This document shows, piece after piece, positions 57,660 to 64,000 of a DNA stretch of 64,000 nt. How positions within the stretch are numbered: the stretch's first letter is position 1; the number at the start of each line of letters is the position of its first letter. The stretch comes from Tragulus kanchil (taxonomy: Eukaryota; Chordata; Mammalia; Artiodactyla; Tragulidae): positions 37,790,170 to 37,854,169 of the forward strand of contig JAIOJX010000001.1 of the NCBI GenBank assembly GCA_022376925.1. The letters are read 5' to 3'. The notes beneath the pieces were generated by a model. The model searched no databases, was not told the origin of the DNA, and saw only the letters and a program-made list of their open reading frames with translations. A program made the translations under genes and the position numbers.

Positions 57660-59080
57660 CCAACTATTTCCGATCGTATGACGAAAAACTTTAAGAAAGG
57701 TTTCTCCGCAGAGTATGGGGTTACGAAGACCTCAGGAAATTTTCACACCCTGTGCAGGCTAGAATGGCCCACTTTTAGGGTGGGGTAGCCCACAGAGGGT
57801 ACCCTAGACCTCCCCTTGTCTAGTGCTGTATACCAAGTGGTGAAAGAAACCCCTCGGTCACCCAGACCAGTTTCCATACATAGATTCCTGGTTGCAAATT
57901 GCCAATCATCTCCCTGGGTTCACTTCTGTGTGATAGGCCAGGACAGAGCAGGATACCTGTGGCCCAACCAGTTCCGAAAAAGGACAAAGAAAAACCAGCA
58001 AAGATTGTTCACCAGGGGGACCCCGAAGAAGAGCCCCTGTGCCTCCACCCTTAATGCTAACTGCTCCACCAGTTCCCATTCGGCCTCCACACCCCCTCAC
58101 CCTCCACAGACCTTAGCCATCTGTGTCTTCACTGCCTCTAAATTCAGAGCACCCGCTGAGCCCATGATGACTTTGGCCAAGTAACCGGTCTAGCAGCCCA
58201 TAGCCTCGCAGATGCCCTTGTGAGAACCCAAGCACCTCCCACCCCCCAATCAATGAGGATGGCTACAGTCAGCCAGAATGCCCAATCCTCTACTATTGAA
58301 CTGTCAGCACACTCACCGACCTACCTGGAACGACTGCGGGCACCCCCTTGTAACTCTCTTCAACACTGAGGAATGCTGTTGGATTTTGTCAGAGGCTCAG
58401 AAATGGCTCCAAGGGCAGCCATCTGCTGTACGGTAGATCCTGCAGTCTGGGTCCCAGGGGCTTTACCGGATGTTCAGCCCTACTGAGACTTAAACACCTC
58501 AGATAGGAAAGAGCCTCTCAACAAATGCCAATAAGCCCTAATGCAGGTGCTGAGAGCAGGAGCCAGGTAAATAACCAACATATCCAAGACAACGGAGGTG
58601 CACCAAAAGCTTCATGAATCAGCCATGGAATTCTATGAGAGGCTGTACAAGGCATTCAGATTGTATATTCCTTTTGACCCTGAGATGTGAAAAAACCAAT
58701 GTATGGTCAACATGGTATTCATGGCTCAGTCTTATGCTGACATCTGCCATAAGCTCCAGAAGCTTGAGGATTTCATTGGAATGAATGTCACCTAGCTGCT
58801 GGAGGTCGCAAACAAGGTGTTTGTGAATTGGGATTGAGAAGCTCAAAGGATGGCAGACAAGCAAATGAAACAGAAGGTGACCCTGCTGGCCGCCATACTG
58901 GAGAACCCAAGTCTGGTGAGGCAGATCACTCCCCCACATAAAGAAGCCAAGAAGAAACCACCATTACATCACAACCAGTGTGCCTACTGCAAAGAGACTG
59001 GACACTGAAAGAATGGATGCCCATATTGCAGAGGGACATCTGGAGGTCAAAGAAGTTCAATCAATCCAGCAAAGGCAAGT
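57660..59080 (+). pseudogene. gag: gag remnant
   Basis: A matrix-type motif LEWPTFRVG is followed by a stop where a Trp is usual (near 57789). After it come a Pro-rich stretch, a capsid-type PTWNDC motif (~58320) and a late capsid helix region with stops near 58688 and 58793. The nucleocapsid knuckle CAYCKETGH then has a stop right after its His (~59007). Parts of capsid appear deleted. Gag would form the virion core; this copy is non-functional. Confidence 0.8.
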
Positions 59081-59195
59081 ACCCACCTGAGCCAATTGTC
59101 CAATACTTCATCAGCTTGGCCAGAGCAGAATCAGACTAAGGAGTACCAGGCTCCCTGTTCCTGGACCCCTGGGAGCCTACAGTCGTAATAAAATT

Positions 59196-59427
59196 AGGGA
59201 GCCAATCATGACTTTTATGGTAGACACCAGAGCTGAACACTCTGTGGTGACCACACCTCTGGCTCCCCTTACAGGTCAAACCACAACTATCATTGGGGCC
59301 ACAGGGGAAAGGACTGCCCGCTCATTCTGCAAGGCCTGTTCATGTCAGCTAGGGGGCCACCTAGTGCCTGTACTTACCAGAGTGCCTCATTCCCCTGTTG
59401 GGCAGAGACTTGCTAACAAAGCTTAGA
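59196..59427 (+). pseudogene. pro: Retroviral protease remnant
   Basis: An open stretch contains FMVDTRAEHSVVT, the retropepsin active site with its Gly changed to Arg, followed by IIGATGE, a flap-like motif. The frame stops at 59427. Loss of the active-site Gly argues against activity. Confidence 0.82.
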
Positions 59428-60750
59428 ATACAGATCTCCTTTGTCCCTGGGAAGCCCATGAGTCTCACCCTGGAAAGTCAACCAGCTCTGATGATGGCTG
59501 TGACCGTACCCAGGTAGGATGGATGGCATCTGTACCAGTCAGCCCTTATTTGCCTTTGAATGGAAAGACCCATACGCCGTGAGAAGGACATAGCTGACTT
59601 GGACCCAACTGCCATAAGGCTTCAGAAACTCCCCTACCCTGCTGTAAAAAGAAATGCAGAAGCATCAGTCCTAATGAGGTGGATTAATCTAGAACCTATT
59701 ATAAAAAGTGAAGTAAGTCAAAAAGAGAAAGACAAGTACAGTATACTAACACATATATGTGGAATCTAGTAAGATGGTACTGACAACACACGCAGAGAAG
59801 TGATGGAAAAACAGATACAGAGAACAGACGTATGGACATTGTGGGGAATGAACAGTGGGTGGGGGCATAGAGGGAGTAACATGGAAACCTATACCATCAT
59901 ATGTGAAAAAGGTAGCTATTGTCATTGTGCTGTGGGAATAGAGGATCCTGCAGGGGAGCTGTGCGACAGCCTGGAGGGGTGGGAGAGGGGGTACTAGGAG
60001 CGGGGTGGAGGAGGGAGGGGGCCAGGGATATACATATGACTAATCTGGGATTATACATGTCTGTAAACAACAAAACTCTTTAAAAGTAAAATAAAAATAA
60101 TTATTAGAATAAAAAAAATTAAAACTCACCTACCCTGTTTGGTGAAGCACTGGCTGCGGATCTCGCTGCCTTCCCCAGACAGACTACTTCTTCACCTTAC
60201 TCCAGTATGTAGATGACCTATTGCTAACCAGTCCCACCCAAGAGGACTTCTGGGAAGGCACCAAAGCCCTATTGGCCCTGCTCTCCACCATGGGGTACAA
60301 AATGTCATGGAAAAAGGCTCAGATGCAGGAAGGAGGTCAAATAAGTACCTTGGGTTCGTCATCTTGAAAGGGCATCAGGCACGTGCACATGACAGAAAGC
60401 AAGCCATCTGTTCAGTACCTCAGCCAAACACCAAGAAAGAGGTCCCTGAGTTCCTTGGGGCTGCCAGATTCTTACAGATCTGGATACCAGGTTTCTCTGA
60501 AATTGCCAAACCATTGTATGAGGCCACAGCAGTGTCTGGTAAGGATCCCCCTAGACTGGGGGCCTGAACAAGAAAAGGCCTTCAGGGAGATAAAGAGACT
60601 CTTGACCAGCCCTCCAGCATTAGGGCTGCCAGATGTGACATGGGACTTTAACCTCTTCATGCATGAGAAAAATCACAGTGCACTAGGGGTCCTCACCCAA
60701 ATAGTTGGGCCATGGCAGCACCCAATCACATATCTGTCCAAATGACTGAC
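59428..60750 (+). pseudogene. pol: Reverse transcriptase remnant, split by L1
   Basis: The 5' RT part (59428-59641) is followed by an L1 insertion, then RT resumes at 60138. The catalytic QYVDDLLL motif is visible at ~60206. The connection domain follows, with EFLGAARFLQIWIPGF and GPWQHPITYLSK in different frames. Sequence between finger and palm is missing beyond the insertion. Stops and frameshifts are numerous. Confidence 0.85.
59642..60121 (+). mobile_element. L1 3'-end insertion within pol
   Basis: Ruminant L1 3' end: AGTGAAGTAAGTCAAAAAG, ACACATATATGTGGAATCTA, then an A-rich tail at ~60082-60120. It is flanked by AAACTCCCCTACCCTG (59626-59641) and AAACTCACCTACCCTG (60122-60137), a 16-base target-site duplication with one mismatch. 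It is 5' truncated. Confidence 0.85.
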
Positions 60751-61590
60751 TCCTGTGGCTGTGGCATGGCCACCATGACTCCGGGCATTAGTTGCCACAG
60801 TGGACCTGTCAGAGAAGCAGACAAGCTTACACTGGGATAGAATATTAATGGAAAAGTTCCTCATGCTGTTACCATGCTGAAGAATAGCCAGGAATATAAG
60901 TGGCAGACCAACACCAGGATGACTCACTATCAGGAACTGCTCTGTGAAAACCCATGGGTCCGTCTCAAGATTGTGAGGAGGCTGAATCCTGCCACCTTCT
61001 TACCTACAGAAGAGGGAACCCGTAATCATGACTGCAAAGAGGTCATAGATGAAATTTACTCAAATAGGCCTGATCTGACAGACACTCCCCTCCAGAACCC
61101 AGTCTGGAACTGGTCACTGACAGAAGCAGTTTCGTTCAGGGAGGACAACGCAAAGCAGGTTATGCAATAACAACAGCCCATGAAGCAATAAAGGCTGAAG
61201 CTTTGACACAGGGGTTGTCAGCACAACGGGCTGAGCTTTGGGCATTCATCCAGGCACTAAGGCATGCCAAAGAAAAGCTACTCAACATCTATACATACTC
61301 CAGGTATGGTTTGACCACTTTACATGTTCATGGAGCCATCTATAAAGAAAGGGGACTACTGACAGCAGAGAGAAAAGAGATTAAAAACAAGAATGAAATA
61401 GTTCAGCTGTTAGAGGCAGTCTGGAAACCTTCCCAGGTGGCAGTCACCCATTGCAAAGGCCATCAAAGAAGGACTGATCCAGTCAGAATAATTGGTTGGA
61501 TGACCAGGCATCCAAAGAGGCAGCAACCCAACCAGGCCCCACAATGGACCCTGAGCCACTCTCTAAGGTCCTCTTGGCACTAGAATTGCC
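60751..61590 (+). pseudogene. pol: RNase H remnant
   Basis: A frame near 61110-61170 reads TDRSSFVQGGQRKAGYA, the first catalytic region of gammaretroviral RNase H with TDGS changed to TDRS. A further RNase H piece, LSAQRAELWAFIQAL, begins near 61209. Frame changes separate the pieces. Confidence 0.75.
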
Positions 61591-62760
61591 TCCGCCCCTG
61601 AGATATGCCAAAGAAGAAGATAAATGGAATTTAGGTGAGGGAGGAACTAAAGGAAAAGAGGGCTGGTGGAAACTTCCAGACCAAAGACTCTTTGTCTCCA
61701 GTACTATAGCAGCCGAGTTGGTGAAGCAGTACTAGGAAAAACTGCACTAGAAAGTCTGTTGAGCCGCTACTGTTTAGTCCTCAAGCTTTCAACCCTGTGT
61801 GCCCAGATCAGTGCAAGGTGTGTGACTTGTGCATGAAACAATGCCAACCAAGGACCAAAACCCAAGCCAGGGGTGCAGGCAGGGGGAGCATTGCCCTTTG
61901 AAGATCTCAAAGTGAACTTTACTGAGGTCAAGCCTTACCAGGGCTATAAGTATTTGCTTTTGATGTTCTGTACCTACTCAGGATGGGCTGAGGCCTATCC
62001 CCATGCACACTGAACGGGCACGAGAGGCGACCAAGGCCCTTTTAAGAGACATACTCCCCAGATATGGGCTACCTGTCTCCACAGCATCTGACAATGGGCT
62101 GACCTTTGTGTCTGAAGTGGTCCAGACTTTGTCCAAGACAATGGGAGTCAAATGGAAGCTCCACACTGCTTACAGGCCACAGAGCTCAGGGAAAGTCGAA
62201 CACGTGAATCAGACCCTCATGACTACATTAGCTAAGCTCTGTCAGGAGACCCAGTTACCCTGGGTTGACAAGCTACCCCTAGCCTTACTCCAAGCCTGAT
62301 GCACCCCAAGGTCCTCAGACTATTCTCACTTTGAGATCTTATATGGGAGAAGCCCCCGGTGAGAGGGAAGCTCAAGGGAGACCCCCAACCACTAGGTGAC
62401 CTGGAGAGGTCCTGGCACTTCCAGGCCTTGGAGAAACTCCTCCGCTGTATCACTCAAGAGACTTGGGAAAGAACCGCCATTCCCTTGGGCAATTGGGTTC
62501 ATCCTAATTAGCCAGAAGATGAAGTTTGGGTAAAAGATTGGAAGAAGGAACCACTTCAGCCAGTTTGGACTGGCCCTCATATGGTCATCCTGGTGATTCC
62601 AACTGCTATTAAAGTTGCAGGTGTCACCCCGTGGATTCACCACACCCGAGTGAAGAAAGCAGCCCCTCCAGAAGGGCAAGAGCCCTGCACTACCAGGATT
62701 CATTTGAGTCAGGTGCTTCAAGTTCTCCTCTGGAAACGACAAAGTCCCGTCTGAGATCTT
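61591..62760 (+). pseudogene. pol: Integrase remnant
   Basis: The zinc-binding region is poorly preserved. The core reads VNFTEVKPYQGYKY, in which the usual first catalytic Asp is Asn. After a frameshift near 62010 comes an open stretch (to 62299) with SDNGLTFVS and SSGKVEHVNQT, which retain the second Asp and the Glu. The C-terminal part has stops. Non-functional. Confidence 0.82.
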
Positions 62761-62789
62761 CAGCCCTGCTCCAGTCACTCCAGGACTAA

Positions 62790-63930
62790 CTATCCTACAC
62801 AGGGCGGAAGTTTGAGGACCTCAACAAGAGACATGTGAGAGACACGGTTATGATGGCAACCTGTCTTGTAAGGACTGGTTATACCGTTGGCCTTAATGTC
62901 CTATATGGGTCTACCACAAAGGGTCGCTTTGGCTGAAACCCATGCAGGAGTAATGGAATTACTAAGTGGAGCCAAATGTTTTGGGTAGTAACGGTTTGCA
63001 TAAAATATTATAATGGAACTACCCACACTTCTGACTGGTGGGGAAGCCTAAGCTATACAGTGTCTAACTCTCACCCTCTAGCAAACTTCCCCAAATTAAA
63101 GACTAGATAGGATGACTTGTCTGCAGAAGGCCATTGGCCGGCCCCAGAAGGGTTATATTGGATTTACGGGGTTAATGCTTATTCTGTATTGTCACCCAGC
63201 TTGTTGGTGGCATGTGTGCTGAGGACTATCCGTCTCTCCTTCTTCCTACTCCCCTGTATGCCCAAGGTAAGTCATTAGGGCTTCCAGTGTATGAAGACTG
63301 AGGCCTCACCAGAAAGAACAGGTCACTAGAGATTGGAGACTGGGAATATGATGAATGGCCTCCTGAACACATAATCTAATACTAATGGGCCAGCTGCTTG
63401 GGCAAAACATGGGTCCAGGGGATAACGAACCCCACTTTACACACTTAACAGAATCAGCCAGCTTCGGATAGTAGTTGAAATCATTTCCAGTGAAACAGCC
63501 AAGGCTCTTATCAGGATTGCCTGGCCCTAGATTACTTATTGGCTCCAGAGAGGGGTATCTGAGGAAAGTTCAATCTTAGCAACTGTTGCCTACAGATGGA
63601 CAATAAAGGCAAGGTTATAGAAGAAGAATCCAGATGAATGACTAGAATAGTTCATGTCCCAGTCCAGATGTGGAAGGGATGGAATCCCAGAGAGCTATTT
63701 GGAGCGTGGTTTTCATACCTGGGAGGACTCAAAACTCTAGTAGGAATAATCCTGTTCTGCTTTGGGACCAACCTCCTCTTACCTTGCCTCTTGCCGTTAT
63801 TCATGAGAATAGTTTCCAGCCTAACTGGGCCGCCACAGATGCTACAACCACCACACATCTCCTAGCCTTGAGGGGTTACCAGCCGCTGGCCCAAAAAGAT
63901 CAAGAAGATGATGCCTTATAAAATTAAAGG
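62790..63930 (+). pseudogene. env: env remnant
   Basis: Surface-subunit sequence is fragmentary and stop-ridden. Toward the end, CLALDYLLA and a downstream CC pair (~63505-63590) match the transmembrane-subunit pattern of class I env. A hydrophobic segment (GIILFCFGTNLLLPCLLPLF, ~63738-63800) is the likely membrane anchor. No intact reading frame covers the gene. Confidence 0.72.
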
Positions 63931-63935
63931 GCATC

Positions 63936-63947
63936 AAGAGGGGGGAA
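63936..63947 (+). other. Polypurine tract
   Basis: AAGAGGGGGGAA lies immediately before the 3' LTR start TGAAGAG and would prime plus-strand synthesis. Confidence 0.85.
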
Positions 63948-64000
63948 TGAAGAGAAGAATTAAAGCTTACAGTTAATTAGAAATAACTTCATGCTTGTTC
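63948..64000 (+). repeat. 3' LTR, first 53 bases
   Basis: Matches 56411-56463 with four substitutions; the rest lies beyond the window. Confidence 0.88.

Larger units (their letters stand above)
56411..64000 (+). mobile_element. Decayed class I (gammaretrovirus-like) provirus
   Basis: The order is 5' LTR, tRNA-Gln-like primer site, leader, gag, protease, RT/RNase H, integrase, env, polypurine tract and start of the 3' LTR, cut by the window edge. Each gene is interrupted by stops and frameshifts, so none can be expressed. The first 53 bases of the two LTRs differ at four positions, indicating an old insertion. An L1 fragment interrupts pol. The 5' ~1.09 kb is shared with the inverted arm at 26387, so insertion predates that duplication. 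Confidence 0.9.

Overview
Organism and setting. The window is mammalian nuclear DNA from a pecoran ruminant (cattle, sheep, goat or relative). Bov-tA/BovA and CHR-type tRNA-derived SINEs, ruminant L1 tails and class I endogenous retroviruses occur throughout, alongside older eutherian repeats (MIR, L2, MER5, L1M). The only convincing multi-exon gene is a C2H2 zinc-finger gene of the ZNF280 family, closest in my reading to ZNF280C because of its short C-terminus. ZNF280C is X-linked in mammals, and bovid Y chromosomes are known to carry multicopy ZNF280-family genes. A sex-chromosome ampliconic location is therefore likely, but that is inference.

Layout. Two runs of exactly 500 N (10371-10870, 29780-30279) split the window into three contigs. 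Contig 1 (1-10370) has a CpG-island promoter at its left edge, a 1.1-kb tandem duplication, several SINEs, an ERV 5'-end remnant, an NDFIP2 processed pseudogene on the minus strand, and a 2.1-kb segment (8295-10370). That segment recurs inverted at 24220-26306. Contig 2 (10871-29779) is dominated by a tandem array (10871-23460) of roughly 2.4-kb units. On the minus strand each complete unit has a GC-rich CpG segment, a TATA-like site with a short candidate 5' UTR exon, and a 144-nt exon carrying the ATG and the ZNF280 N-terminus. Two stretches of the array (about 15705-17345 and 18945-21430) look like uncorrected long-read sequence. The array ends in a CpG-rich, possibly bidirectional promoter (23.46-24.17 kb). 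Contig 2 then holds the inverted 2.1-kb segment, an ERV LTR and leader, and a second copy of the 3' end of the zinc-finger gene on the minus strand.

Contig 3 (30280-64000) carries eleven intact exons of the zinc-finger gene on the plus strand (30886-54250), with consistent splice sites and phases and no internal stops. They encode the C-terminal ~469 residues and are followed by a 3' UTR with AATAAA at 55945. One intron holds an ERV copy that looks retrotransposed by L1: 5' truncated, poly(A) tailed and flanked by a target-site duplication. Downstream lies a decayed class I provirus (56411 to beyond 64000) with LTR, tRNA-Gln-type primer site, gag, protease, RT/RNase H, integrase and env remnants and the start of a 3' LTR. 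An L1 tail interrupts its pol.

How it fits together. As drawn, N-terminal exons (minus) and zinc-finger exons (plus) face in opposite directions. Turning contig 2 around puts promoter, N-terminal exons and zinc-finger exons on one strand, makes both inverted repeats direct, and suggests at least two head-to-tail copies of a ZNF280-like gene. Either contig 2 is mis-oriented or this is a real inverted amplicon. The most notable biological feature is the array of promoter plus N-terminal-exon cassettes upstream of a single zinc-finger body.
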